Below are positions 22,710 through 32,329 of a stretch of DNA of 37,873 nucleotides, piece by piece. Origin of the DNA: Gemmatimonadaceae bacterium (GTDB lineage Bacteria > Gemmatimonadota > Gemmatimonadetes > Gemmatimonadales > Gemmatimonadaceae). The stretch's first letter is position 1; every line of letters begins with the position of its first letter. The position numbers and the translations under genes were made by a program. The notes beneath the pieces are model-generated. The model did not search any database, was not told the DNA's origin, and saw nothing but the letters and a program-made list of their open reading frames with translations. The stretch lies in NCBI GenBank assembly GCA_025450035.1, contig JANWIF010000123.1, positions 1-37,873 on the forward strand, written 5' to 3'.

Positions 22710-22814
22710 GCGGAGGCGGTGCGCATGACGCAGCGGTGCTTGTGCGCGGAAGGAGGCATGTAGGGGCATGCATAATGCGGCGGCAGAAAGGGTCTCTCCA
22801 CCGCAGGCTCCCTC

Positions 22815-23390
22815 ATGCGCACCACCACTGCATCCAACGTCGGGCCTTCCCAGGCGGCGCAACATTCGGCCATGACTCTGCGCGAGATCGCCACGCAGCT
22901 CCGCATCGATTCTGTGCAAGCGACGACCGCAGCCGGGAGCGGACACCCGACGAGCTGTGCGTCGGCTGCGGAGATCATGGGCCATGGTCACCGCAGCGTC
23001 CGGCGCGCGGCCCGGCCGCGCTGCCGCCTAACGATGCGACGTATCGGCGCCCCGCATTACCGATGCCACCGTATGTGGTGGGCGGCAAGCCGTTCGCGCC
23101 GCGCAAAGCGTTCGGCGCGGCGCTGGCCGCGATCGGGCGCGACTGGCCGGCCATTGTCGCGATCGACGGTGATGTGAAGAACTCGACCTTCACCCAGGAT
23201 TTCGGGGCGGTCGCGCCGGATCGCTTTTTTTGAAGGGTACATTGCCGAGCAGAACATGGTCGGGATGGCGATGGGGCTGGCGGCGCGCGGGCGCATTCCA
23301 TTCGTGTCCACGTTTGGCGCGTTCTTCGCTCGTGCGTTCGACTTCGTGCGCATGGCCTGCATTGGCGGCGACCATCACGCCGGTTGCTGA
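22815..23390 (+). pseudogene. Decayed transketolase gene
   Basis: Two separated parts of one transketolase are present. The N-terminal part ([20 protein letters not shown], then [16 protein letters not shown]) ends at ~22980 in frame 0. The start of the pyrimidine-binding domain ([31 protein letters not shown]) resumes at ~23024 in another frame, so the thiamine-diphosphate domain is deleted. A T7 run at 23225-23231 then shifts the frame (RFF then stop), while [20 protein letters not shown] continues one phase away. The remainder of the protein is missing. No functional product is expected. Confidence 0.88.
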
Positions 23391-23518
23391 CAAGATCGCC
23401 GAGTGCCGGCTAAACCCCTACACGCGCGCTGATTCCGACGGACCTCAGTTCAGTCATTCCTCTGACAGACAGCCCTGCAGAGCTCAACGAGCTTGGGCGT
23501 GCACCTCCAGGGAGGACC

Positions 23519-23929
23519 ATGGACAGCCTTCGCTGCCTTACCGCCGCCGTCGCTCTCGGCCTCGCTGCGTCGTTCTCGACGCGGGCCGTCGAAGCGCAGA
23601 GTAGTAGCCCGCACGTGATCATCGTGAAGATGGTCGACATGCCGAACGCACAATTTGCCTTCCAGCCTGCCGCAGTCGTCGCCCAGCGCGGAGATACCGT
23701 GCGCTTCGTGCAAGCCAGCTCCGCACCGCACGACGTCGCCTTTCGTAGCACGCCCAAGGGTGCAAAGCTCGGCGCCGCGTCCACGAGCCCCTACCTGATC
23801 GCACCGGGCCAGTCCTACGATCTCGTGATCGACAGCCGCTTCCCGGATGGGGCGTACACGTTCGTCTGCGAACCGCACGAAGGCATGGGCATGCGCGGGA
23901 CGTTGACCGTCGGCGCACCCGCCAGATAG
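23519..23929 (+). CDS. Cupredoxin (plastocyanin-like), exported
   Basis: A 136-aa type-1 copper protein. A signal peptide (residues 1-26, ending VEAQ) precedes a cupredoxin fold. Copper ligands are the His in APHDVAF, then Cys, His and Met in YTFVCEPHEGMGMRG. Such proteins shuttle electrons in the periplasm. It sits between the NOR operon and the cytochrome-porin gene, so it could donate electrons to nitrogen-oxide reduction or serve the outer-membrane cytochrome; this is context only. The ATG is preceded by AGGGAGG with short spacing. Confidence 0.87.
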   Translation: MDSLRCLTAAVALGLAASFSTRAVEAQSSSPHVIIVKMVDMPNAQFAFQPAAVVAQRGDTVRFVQASSAPHDVAFRSTPKGAKLGAASTSPYLIAPGQSYDLVIDSRFPDGAYTFVCEPHEGMGMRGTLTVGAPAR

Positions 23930-23963
23930 TCGCGAGCCTCCTTCCACATTGAGGAATGCAACG

Positions 23964-25445
23964 ATGAGACCGACGACAACGTGGCTCTCGATCTCGCGCG
24001 CGCTGTTCGTGGCGACCGGCCTGGCGGCGATGGCGGCGGGCGTGCCGGTCGCGAGTGCGCGCGGCGAGACGCCGTCCAACGGTTCCAGCCGTTCCACCAC
24101 GCGCGACGCGCTGCTTCCGTACCTGGATGCGCGGCGTACCGTATGGCCCTCGAGCGAAGAACTGCGCGCTTTGCGCGCACGTCGGATTCCCTCGTTCTCG
24201 CGCCAGACTAAGCTCGCCTGCAGCGCCTGTCACTACGGATTCCCCCAACTCACGCCCTTCGGTCGCTTGTTCAAGCTCAACGGCTATACACTCACTGGAC
24301 TCACGACGATCGAAGCGCGCGACTCCGCGCGCGAAACGCTCAAGCTCGCGCCGTTCCCACCGGTATCGGCGATGGCAATCGTCTCGTTGACCCACACGGC
24401 CGCCGCGCAACCGGGCACGCAGAATAACTCCCTAGTCTTCCCCGATCAGCTGGGAGTATTTCTCGCGGGCGAGCTGACGCCCAAACTGGGCGCGTTCGTG
24501 CAGCTTACCTACACGGCCGCCGACGCCTCGATCAATCTCGACAACACGGAGTTCCGGTTTGCCGACCGCACTCAACTTTTTTCGCAGGATCTGCTCTACG
24601 GCGTCACGCTTCACAACAATCCGACGATGCAGGACGTCTGGAATACGGTGCCCGCGTGGGGCTTCCCGTTCGTCAGCTCCTCTGTCGCACCAACTCCGGC
24701 AGCGGGCGCGATTGTCGACGGCGCGCTCGGGCAGCAGGTGCTCGGACTCGGTGCATACGGCCTGTGGCACCAGCTCGTCTACGCAGAGCTCACGGCCTAC
24801 CGATCCGCGCAGCAGGGCGCGTCCACACCGCTCGGCCCTGATGCGAGCGGCGTCGTGAAGAACCTGGCTCCCTACTGGAGGCTGGCGCTTCAACACCAGT
24901 TCGGACCGAACTACCTCATGCTCGGCACCTACGGCCTCGTGACGCATCTGTATCCGACCGGTGTCAACGGCCTTGCCAATCGATACACTGACATAGCGGA
25001 AGACGCGCAGTTCGAACGCCAGATTCGCCAGGGCGTGCTCGTCGTGCGATCGTCTTTCATTCACGAAGCGCAGCGCCTCGACGCGCTGGTGGCGGCTGAC
25101 GCGCCGGGAGCGGCGAACGTGCGTAACACGCTCAACGTGTTCCGATTCAATGCGTCTTTCATGCCGTCGACGCGCGCCAGCTTCACCCTCGGCTACTTCA
25201 ATACGAGCGGAACCAGTGACGCGCTGCTGTATCCGGCCGCGCCGATATCCGGCAACGCCAACGGCAGCCCGAACTCGTCCGGCGGCATCGGGGAATTGGA
25301 TTTCAACGCCTGGCAGAACGTGCGACTCGGGATGCAATACACAGTCTATGGCAAGTTCAACGGCGCCTCGAACGGGTACGACGCGGCGGGGCGGAACGCG
25401 AATGATAACGACACGTTGTACTTGTTCCTTTGGTTGGCGTTCTGA
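23964..25445 (+). CDS. c-type cytochrome fused to an outer-membrane beta-barrel
   Basis: A 493-aa exported protein. A signal peptide (to about residue 33) is followed by a single c-heme motif CSACH (86-90) in KLACSACHYGFPQLTPFG. About 370 residues of alternating amphipathic strands follow, with terminal Phe (YLFLWLAF), the outer-membrane barrel sorting signal. Known outer-membrane electron conduits pair a separate barrel with a separate multiheme cytochrome; here both are on one chain with one heme. ATG 23964 has GAGGAA 7 nt upstream. It lies 34 nt after the cupredoxin gene, so they are probably co-transcribed. Electron exchange through the outer membrane is a hypothesis. Confidence 0.8.
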   Translation: MRPTTTWLSISRALFVATGLAAMAAGVPVASARGETPSNGSSRSTTRDALLPYLDARRTVWPSSEELRALRARRIPSFSRQTKLACSACHYGFPQLTPFGRLFKLNGYTLTGLTTIEARDSARETLKLAPFPPVSAMAIVSLTHTAAAQPGTQNNSLVFPDQLGVFLAGELTPKLGAFVQLTYTAADASINLDNTEFRFADRTQLFSQDLLYGVTLHNNPTMQDVWNTVPAWGFPFVSSSVAPTPAAGAIVDGALGQQVLGLGAYGLWHQLVYAELTAYRSAQQGASTPLGPDASGVVKNLAPYWRLALQHQFGPNYLMLGTYGLVTHLYPTGVNGLANRYTDIAEDAQFERQIRQGVLVVRSSFIHEAQRLDALVAADAPGAANVRNTLNVFRFNASFMPSTRASFTLGYFNTSGTSDALLYPAAPISGNANGSPNSSGGIGELDFNAWQNVRLGMQYTVYGKFNGASNGYDAAGRNANDNDTLYLFLWLAF

Positions 25446-25472
25446 TCGAGCGGCTGAAACTCAGGAGGCGGG

Positions 25473-26021
25473 ATGCCCAAACGTCATAAGCCCGTGCTGC
25501 GGCACCTGAGCCCGCGGGAAGCGCGGGCGCTCCTCGCGCGGCTCGACGTCGGCCGCATCGCGTACGTATTCCACGATCACGTCGACATTGAGCCCATTCA
25601 TTACGCGGCGGACGGCGAATGGATCTACGGGCGCACGAGTATCGGATCCAAGCTCATCTCGCTCGTACACCATCGCTGGTGCGCGTTTGAGGTCGACGAC
25701 GTGCACGGGCCGTTCGACTGGATGAGCGTCGTGGTAAAAGGTGCGTTCTATGTGCTCGATGCGGAGCCCGGGCCGGATGGCTACGCGCGCTGCCTCGCGC
25801 TCCTTCGCGCGAAGATGCCGGAAGCGCTGACGTCAGACGATCCGGCGCCGCATCGTGCCGTGTTGTTCCGGATCCACATTGACGAGATCGCGGGTCGCTG
25901 TGCGGACTCCTCGCGCGCGCCCGGTTCCGCACGACGTGCGCTGCTCATGCGGGGGCACTACGGTGAAGGCCGCGCTGCGCCTAACCGAGCGAGAGGCAAC
26001 GGGGGGAAGACGGTCGACTAG
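25473..26021 (+). CDS. PNPOx-like flavin-binding protein
   Basis: A 182-aa split-barrel protein of the pyridoxamine-5'-phosphate oxidase-like group (PF12900 style). Recognisable parts are LSPREARALLARLDVGRIAYV, then PIHYAADGEWIYGRTSIGSKL (flavin phosphate contact), and WCAFEVDDVHGPFDWMSVVVKGAFYVL. Such proteins bind FMN or F420-like cofactors, often with unknown substrates. It starts 28 nt after the cytochrome-porin gene and is likely the last gene of that unit. The C-terminal ~30 residues are disordered. Confidence 0.82.
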   Translation: MPKRHKPVLRHLSPREARALLARLDVGRIAYVFHDHVDIEPIHYAADGEWIYGRTSIGSKLISLVHHRWCAFEVDDVHGPFDWMSVVVKGAFYVLDAEPGPDGYARCLALLRAKMPEALTSDDPAPHRAVLFRIHIDEIAGRCADSSRAPGSARRALLMRGHYGEGRAAPNRARGNGGKTVD

Positions 26022-26198
26022 GGCACGCCGGCAGGCGGTCAGCGGTATCCAGTAGCATCGTCGGCGGCGGCGCCGGTATGTGTTGCGTCAGCACGGCGGT
26101 GCGCTGACAGTCCATCGCGCCGAGTGGGCCGTGTGGGAGCGGAGCACGGGGAGGGCGCGCCCGGGTACGGGGTATGCAGCAAGATCGGCGAGAATCGC

Positions 26199-28436
26199 AT
26201 GCCGCCCGCCATCCCTGCCTGCGTCCTTTCCACTGTCCCCGTGTTGATCACTCCGATCCTCGCTCCAGTCGTTCGTGCAATGCCGCTGTTCGCCCCGGCC
26301 GGTATCACACCGCGCAGCCTGGAACTGGCGCTCATTGGCCTGATTGTGGTGGGCGCATTGCTCGCGGTGATCTTGAGCCGCATCGGTATGCGGGCATACG
26401 GCGAAGCAGGGGAACGCGAGCGACACCTCCGGTTGCACGCCGATGACTCGCGACGGCAAGCGGAGGAGGCTCGCGGCCGACTCGCCGCGATTCTCGACAG
26501 CATGCCGGATGGGGCGGGCGCGTTCGACGCGGAGTGGCGATGGTTGTACCTCAATCCCGTGGCTGCTAACGCGCTTCGCAAAATCGGGAAGGACCCCGAC
26601 CATGTGCTGGGACGCGTACTGTGGGAGGTGTTGCCGGAGATCGTGGGCACGCCGTTTCATGACGCCATGCTCCGCGCGGCGCGCGAGCGCCAGTTCGTCG
26701 AGCACCTGGGATGTTACGAGCCCACGGCGATGTGGCTCGAGCATCGCGTGGTCCCGTTGCCGGTAGGAGTTGTGACGTTCGTGCGCAACGTCTCCGAGCG
26801 CGTGCGCGCCCAGGAGGCGCGGTCGCGACTCGCGGCGATCGTGGAGGCATCGGACGACGCGATCGTGAGCAAGGACTTCGACGGCATCATTCGCAGCTGG
26901 AACGCCGGTGCAACACGGCTATTCGGTTGGTCAGCGTTGGAAGCAATCGGACAGTCGATCGACATCATCATTCCGCCTGGGCACGAGGATGAAGAGCAAC
27001 GCATCCTGGAGCGATTGCGCGGCGGCAAGCGCATCCACCACTACGAAACAACACGGCAGCATCGCGACGGATCATTGGTGCATGTGTCGTTGTCGATCTC
27101 GCCAATCGTCGATCAGACGGGACGTCCGGTGGGCGCGGCCAAGATTGCGCGCGACATCTCGCAGCGCCGACGGGCTGAGGACGCGCTGCGCGAGGAAACG
27201 CGGGTGCTGGCTACACTGCAGCGGATCGGCAGTACGGTTACAGCGGAGCTGGACCTGCCGCGATTGTCTCGTCTCGTGGCAGAGGAAGCGACGGCGCTCG
27301 TGTGTGGAACGCTCGGCGCATTTTTCTATCGCGCACCGTGGACTCCGGAGGATCAGCTGCTGCTCGCCGTGGCGGGCGCGTCGCAACTACCGGCGTCGGG
27401 GGTGCGGCTCCCACGCGACATCGCACTGCTGGCATCGGTCGTGTCTTCCGGGGAGTCGATTCGGATCGACGACCTCCAAACACCCATCGCGCTTTCACTC
27501 CTGGCGGAGGGACTTCCGCCGGCAGTCGCGGGCGCGTCAGCACGGAGTCTCCTGGCGGTGCCCATTGTGTCCCCGTCTGGAACAGCGTCGGGCACGGTGT
27601 GCCTGGTGCACGTGCTGCCAGCGCAGTTCAGCGAGCGGCACGAGCGTATCGCGCAAGGTATCGCGTCATGGGCGGCGGTGGCACTCGATAACGCGCGCCT
27701 CTACGAAGCCGAGCGGCAAGCGCGCGCCGAAGCGCAGATCGCGAATCGCGCGAAAGGGGACTTTCTGGCGACCATGAGTCACGAATTGCGGACGCCGCTC
27801 AATGCGATTGCGGGCTACACGGAGTTACTCACGATCGGCGTGCGCGGTCCGCTCAACGAGTCGCAACACGAATACCTCACGCGCATCCAACGGGCGCAAC
27901 ACGAGCTGCTATCGCTGATCAACGACGTGCTCAATTTCGCCAAGATCGAAGGTGGACACGTACATTTCGCCGCGCGCGACGTGACCGCGCGCGAAATGCT
28001 GAGCGGCATTGACGCGCTGTTCGCACCGCAACTCCGCGCGCGCGACATCGCCTATGAGTGGGCGGCCGGTGACGAGGACGCGGTGGTGCACGCCGATCCG
28101 GACAAAGTGCGCCAGGTGCTGCTCAACCTCATGTCCAACGCCGTAAAGTTCACCAATCCGGGCGGACGCATCGTAGCGCGGGTGGCGCAGCAGGAGGGGG
28201 AGGTGTGGATCAGCGTGACGGACACAGGCGTCGGCGTACCGGCCGACAAGCTGGAGCACATCTTCGAGCCGTTCGTGCAGCTGGACCGCGAGCTGACGTC
28301 GGGGCACGACGGCACTGGCTTGGGCCTGGCGATCAGCCGTGATCTCGCGCGGGCGATGGGTGGCGACATCACCGTCGGCAGCACCGTTGGGCGCGGCTCC
28401 ACGTTCACGCTGGTTCTGCCGAGGGTCGGACTCTGA
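26199..28436 (+). CDS. Sensor histidine kinase with PAS, PAS and GAF domains
   Basis: A 745-aa protein. N-terminal hydrophobic segments (one clear helix, LELALIGLIVVGALLAVIL) anchor it. Two PAS-type domains (about residues 90-205 and 210-330; DDAIVSKDFDGIIRSWNAGA in the second) and a GAF domain (~345-500) precede the kinase core. The phospho-acceptor His528 is in TMSHELRTPLNAI, the N box is LNLMSNAVKF, and the G boxes are VTDTGVGVP and GTGLGLAISRDLA. No receiver domain and no adjacent response-regulator gene are seen, so it is an orphan here. The start is uncertain among GTG 26124, ATG 26199 and ATG 26280. Confidence 0.88.
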   Translation: MPPAIPACVLSTVPVLITPILAPVVRAMPLFAPAGITPRSLELALIGLIVVGALLAVILSRIGMRAYGEAGERERHLRLHADDSRRQAEEARGRLAAILDSMPDGAGAFDAEWRWLYLNPVAANALRKIGKDPDHVLGRVLWEVLPEIVGTPFHDAMLRAARERQFVEHLGCYEPTAMWLEHRVVPLPVGVVTFVRNVSERVRAQEARSRLAAIVEASDDAIVSKDFDGIIRSWNAGATRLFGWSALEAIGQSIDIIIPPGHEDEEQRILERLRGGKRIHHYETTRQHRDGSLVHVSLSISPIVDQTGRPVGAAKIARDISQRRRAEDALREETRVLATLQRIGSTVTAELDLPRLSRLVAEEATALVCGTLGAFFYRAPWTPEDQLLLAVAGASQLPASGVRLPRDIALLASVVSSGESIRIDDLQTPIALSLLAEGLPPAVAGASARSLLAVPIVSPSGTASGTVCLVHVLPAQFSERHERIAQGIASWAAVALDNARLYEAERQARAEAQIANRAKGDFLATMSHELRTPLNAIAGYTELLTIGVRGPLNESQHEYLTRIQRAQHELLSLINDVLNFAKIEGGHVHFAARDVTAREMLSGIDALFAPQLRARDIAYEWAAGDEDAVVHADPDKVRQVLLNLMSNAVKFTNPGGRIVARVAQQEGEVWISVTDTGVGVPADKLEHIFEPFVQLDRELTSGHDGTGLGLAISRDLARAMGGDITVGSTVGRGSTFTLVLPRVGL

Positions 28437-28448
28437 CGCGCGGCTCGC

Positions 28449-31400
28449 TCATGGCCGTTGCGGTGGGCGCCGGGCCGCCGCGGCTTTGATCGAATCGGGC
28501 ACCGCGTTCCATTGCGCCGCCGTCAGCACCGTCTTGGCCGCAGCCAGCGCGTGCTCGCGTGCATCGCGTGCTTCCGACAGCCGTGGCCGGATGGAGAGCA
28601 CCAGGGCACGAGGATCGGCGTTGCTTCCCGCGTTATCGATGCGCGCACGAATTGCCGCGCTCACGCTGTCGTTGCGCACCTGCAGCGTATCGGAGATCAC
28701 TTTCAGGCGAGCCACCTGATCGTCCGTAAGGTGCAGCGAGTCGCGACGCGCGATAATGCCGGCGACGGGATCGGACAGGGCGCTTCCCATGCGCGACGCG
28801 AAGTCGGTTGCCGAGCCGGGACCGGTGGCCGCTGCGCCGTTGTCGCCGCCTCGCCCGCCTCCGCCCCCATTTCGTCCGCCGCCGCCGAACGCCGCGCGCA
28901 GTCTGTCGCGCGTCCGGTCGGGGCCCAACGCAAGATGGGCTTGCAACCCGATTTGGAAGGGAACGCGATAGGCGGTGGTCGACGCCGCGGTGGAACCGAA
29001 CTGCTCGTTGACCGCGTACACGTAGCTGTTCGTCGCCGGGTTGAAGCCGCGCACGTACAACAATGTCGCGTCCGGAAACCTGACGGCGCCCCAGCCGTGG
29101 GTGCCGTTCTCGCCATGCAACAGCTCGTCGATCCCCGAAATGAGATTGGTCGTCACGATCGAGAACGTGAGGCGGCGGTCGAGACCGAGGACGTTGGGGC
29201 GGATGTTGAGCTGGAGGTCGAACGCGGGCTGCCACGGACCGGTGCAGCTGTTGCGTCCAGCCACGGTGCCTAACTGCTTGAGCAGGCAGTCGCGCACCGA
29301 CGGCGACGCCGAGGAGAGCACGTGCCGCATGGCGCTCGCCACGGCCGTATCCGCGGTCTGCGCGGGCTTGAAGACGAACGCCCGATCGTTGCGCGCGCCA
29401 TCCCCGTTGATGTCCGCGGCCACGAGCGGCGTGAATGGCGCCCCGGAGGAGAGCCGCGCGATCGTGGTGAGCTCGATCGCGGAGTTGATGGGATACGTCA
29501 TGGTCCCGATGAACGAATGCTCGCGCTCGTAATTACTGGGTGCCCATTCCCGGTCGTTCGGATTACCCCCCGTTGTGGGCGAGGCAAATCCCTGCGTGGC
29601 CGAGCAGCACGCGAACGACGACTGATCGCGCGCGTTCGAATAGGTGTACGACAGCGAATAGATCGCGCCCCGATCGGTGAAGCCGTTGAGCCCCACCGTC
29701 AGTTGACCCGCCTGCGATGCGAGGTTCGACTGGACCTCTACCACGTCGCCTAACTCTGGGTGCAGCCGGGACGCCGCGCTGTTCACGACACCGCTCCCGG
29801 GATCGATGTCCGATGGCGTCACGTAGACGGGACGGTTGCCCTCATCGGCGAGGCGAAATTTGGGAAGGGTGTCCAGATTCACGTCCTGAAATCCATACTG
29901 ACTCACCCCGCGCGTCCAGTTGGCATCGATGTTGAATCCGATGCGGTCGAACACGCGACGTTGCACACCGAGGGACGCGCGCCAGGCGCGCGGCGAGGTG
30001 AAGGCCGGGTTGAATACCACGACGTTAGACTGCAACGAATTGAACGCCGTGCCGGCGCCGCCGACGCACTGCGTCGGGATGGTCGAAGGGTCGAGGGCGA
30101 ACGCGGTCCAGTCGGGGATCGGCACCTGATCGCCCACGCACACCAGTTGCGTCTCCGTGCCCGGCAATCCAGTGGCGCCCTGTGCGGCGGAAAACAGCCC
30201 GGTGGGCGTGGGGCTTCGGAATTCGCCCACCCCGCCACGCACGATCAACGAGGCCGGCTGTCCGGAGGAGCCGGGAACGAACGCGGTGAAGCCAACGCGC
30301 GGGCTCACGCTCAACTCCGACGGAAAGCGGTCAGTTCGGAGACCGAACAGCGAGTCGACGAGTGGATTGTAGGCGGGCGCGCCGGACTCCGTCGCGCCCT
30401 CGACGCGCGCGCCATAGGTGAGTTGCAACGTCCGCCCCAGGCGCCAGATGTCGCCAAGATAGAAGGCTCCGTTGTTGCTGGTTCCGGCGTGCGTTACAGG
30501 CGCAATGGTGCGCGTGAACTGCGACGGCTCATTGTCGGACAGCGCCTCGAGCGACGAGTAGTAGAACGTTCCTAACTCATTGGTCGTGACGTCCTGGTCA
30601 TAGCGCGTGCGGTCGTAGTAGAGGCCCGCCTTGATGCGGTGTGCCCCGCTACCGGGAAGCCACGACAGTTCCTCGGTGGTCTCGATGCTCGTGTTGTCGG
30701 TGCGCTGCGGTAGACCCGTGCTGCCGCCGAACATGAGTGCGGACACGCCGTGCAGGCTGTCGGTAAGCTGAGAGGCCACCTGAACTCGCCCCTCGGGAAG
30801 GTTGGTGAACGGGTCGGCCGAGCGGTGGTCGCGCGACCAGTAGGTACGCAGCTCGTTGATGAAGCTGCCACCGAAGTACGACGTGAGCACAGCCATGACG
30901 CCGCCGCCCGTATTGTCCGACGTGCCTCCCGTTTGCGGGAGTGCAAACTGGCTCACGCGCGTTGGATCTTGCGTGATGTCGCGCCAGTCGCCCCGCACCA
31001 TCAGCGTGTGGTTGTCGGAGATGAGCCAGTCGGCGCGAATCAGGCCCACGGTGTTGTCGGCAGTCCGATCGTCGGCAACCGCCGGGAGATCCGGCGGCAC
31101 GCCGGTGGTGCCGACGAGCGAGAGGAAGCGGCTCAGCGAGTCGGCGCTCACACCCATGCGCTGGAGCACGAACGGATTGGCGGAGAGGAGCGATGGCAGC
31201 GGGCTGGAACGCCACCGCCCCTGTACGGCGCCGAAGATGAACAGCTTGTCCGGCACGATCGGGCCGCCGAACCCGCCGCCGAGCTGATTCTGCGTGTAGC
31301 CCGCGGAGATGGAGGAATCGCCGGCACCCCAAGCCAGGGATTGGTCGTGCAGCGCATAGGTAAACGAGCCTTCGGGCACGTTAGTACCGCCGCGCGTGGT

Positions 31401-32168
31401 GGACGCCACGAGGCCGCCGCTGAATTCGCCGCGCGCGACGTCGTACGTGCTGGTGACGACCTGCGTCGAGCGCACCGCGTCCTGGGGCACCGATCCGGAG
31501 CCGTAGCTCAAGCCGTCGAGCGTGACCGAGTTGGCCGTTGGGCGAAGGCCCGCCACGGAAAATGCGGCATCCGTCGAGTCGCTGGCGTCGATGCCGACCA
31601 CGCCGGGGGCCAGCGTGGCCAGCGCGTCGAGGTCGCTCGCGTCCACCGGCAGCCGGGTGGCCAGCTCCGACGAGATGTCGCGCTCGGTGGAACCCGGCGT
31701 GCGCTGGTTCCGCCGCCCTGCGTTAGGCCGAGCTCGAACGGTCACCGTTTGGAGCCGCTCCGCGGTCGGCGACATGTGCACGTTGCTGACCAGGCGGTCC
31801 TCATCCGCCTGACGCCCGAGGGAGACCTGTACCGGGGCCATACCCAGGAAGCGAATCTGCAAGCGATACTGCCCGCCGCCATCGGGGAACACGATCGTAT
31901 ACCGCCCTTTCTCATTGGTGCGGGCGTGCCGCGTGATCTCCGTCTCCACGGAGATAGCCAGGACATCGGCTCCCTCGATCGGCTGACCCGTTGGATCGGT
32001 CACGGTGCCGGTGAGAATATCGGTGGTGGTCCCGACCTGCGCCGCGAGGAGCCGCGGAGCGAGCGACACGAGCGCGAGGATCGCCATGAGGGTGAGCGTC
32101 CGACCCGCGAACCGGGCGCGGTGGCGGCGCCCGCGGATCCAGTAGTCATGCACCGCACACGCCGTCAT
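28449..32168 (-). CDS. TonB-dependent-receptor-like outer-membrane protein with LTXXQ tail
   Basis: A 1239-aa protein. A signal region (LTLMAILALVSLAPRLLAAQ) is followed by a carboxypeptidase-regulatory beta-sandwich (LTGTVTDPTGQPIEGADVLA), then a plug domain (PVDASDLDALATLAPGVVGI, LDGLSYGSGSVPQDAV) and a long barrel. Near ~1090 a Gly/Arg-rich linker starts, and the last ~130 residues form a helical domain reading LHLTDDQVARLKVISDTLQ and then VLTAAQWNAVPDSIKA, which resembles LTXXQ/CpxP/Spy proteins. The family imports or binds large ligands; the substrate is unknown. The open frame extends to 32342, but ATG 32168 gives a sensible signal. It is convergent with the kinase, 12 bp apart. Confidence 0.82.
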   Translation of the reverse strand: MTACAVHDYWIRGRRHRARFAGRTLTLMAILALVSLAPRLLAAQVGTTTDILTGTVTDPTGQPIEGADVLAISVETEITRHARTNEKGRYTIVFPDGGGQYRLQIRFLGMAPVQVSLGRQADEDRLVSNVHMSPTAERLQTVTVRARPNAGRRNQRTPGSTERDISSELATRLPVDASDLDALATLAPGVVGIDASDSTDAAFSVAGLRPTANSVTLDGLSYGSGSVPQDAVRSTQVVTSTYDVARGEFSGGLVASTTRGGTNVPEGSFTYALHDQSLAWGAGDSSISAGYTQNQLGGGFGGPIVPDKLFIFGAVQGRWRSSPLPSLLSANPFVLQRMGVSADSLSRFLSLVGTTGVPPDLPAVADDRTADNTVGLIRADWLISDNHTLMVRGDWRDITQDPTRVSQFALPQTGGTSDNTGGGVMAVLTSYFGGSFINELRTYWSRDHRSADPFTNLPEGRVQVASQLTDSLHGVSALMFGGSTGLPQRTDNTSIETTEELSWLPGSGAHRIKAGLYYDRTRYDQDVTTNELGTFYYSSLEALSDNEPSQFTRTIAPVTHAGTSNNGAFYLGDIWRLGRTLQLTYGARVEGATESGAPAYNPLVDSLFGLRTDRFPSELSVSPRVGFTAFVPGSSGQPASLIVRGGVGEFRSPTPTGLFSAAQGATGLPGTETQLVCVGDQVPIPDWTAFALDPSTIPTQCVGGAGTAFNSLQSNVVVFNPAFTSPRAWRASLGVQRRVFDRIGFNIDANWTRGVSQYGFQDVNLDTLPKFRLADEGNRPVYVTPSDIDPGSGVVNSAASRLHPELGDVVEVQSNLASQAGQLTVGLNGFTDRGAIYSLSYTYSNARDQSSFACCSATQGFASPTTGGNPNDREWAPSNYEREHSFIGTMTYPINSAIELTTIARLSSGAPFTPLVAADINGDGARNDRAFVFKPAQTADTAVASAMRHVLSSASPSVRDCLLKQLGTVAGRNSCTGPWQPAFDLQLNIRPNVLGLDRRLTFSIVTTNLISGIDELLHGENGTHGWGAVRFPDATLLYVRGFNPATNSYVYAVNEQFGSTAASTTAYRVPFQIGLQAHLALGPDRTRDRLRAAFGGGGRNGGGGGRGGDNGAAATGPGSATDFASRMGSALSDPVAGIIARRDSLHLTDDQVARLKVISDTLQVRNDSVSAAIRARIDNAGSNADPRALVLSIRPRLSEARDAREHALAAAKTVLTAAQWNAVPDSIKAAAARRPPQRP

Positions 32169-32329
32169 AGTTAACGGAGACTCATATTTGGGTTCGCGCG
32201 CGAGGAGAAGAGGCGCGGCGCTTCGTGAACGTGACGTGATACCGGCGCGGCACGGAACGCGTTGGGGCCACACGGAAAGTGGCGGCACCGGCGAGCAGTC
32301 GCTAGCGTTCACCGCCTCGCGCTTCCGAC

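Noticed and set aside
20924-23233. 769-codon open frame over norB
   Set aside because: It is an Arg/Ala-rich shadow of norB. Only its last ~65 codons are real, and they belong to the transketolase pseudogene.
30750-32174. 474-codon plus-strand frame opposite the large receptor
   Set aside because: It is a Gly/Arg/His-rich antisense shadow. The minus-strand frame carries clear plug and barrel motifs and a signal peptide.
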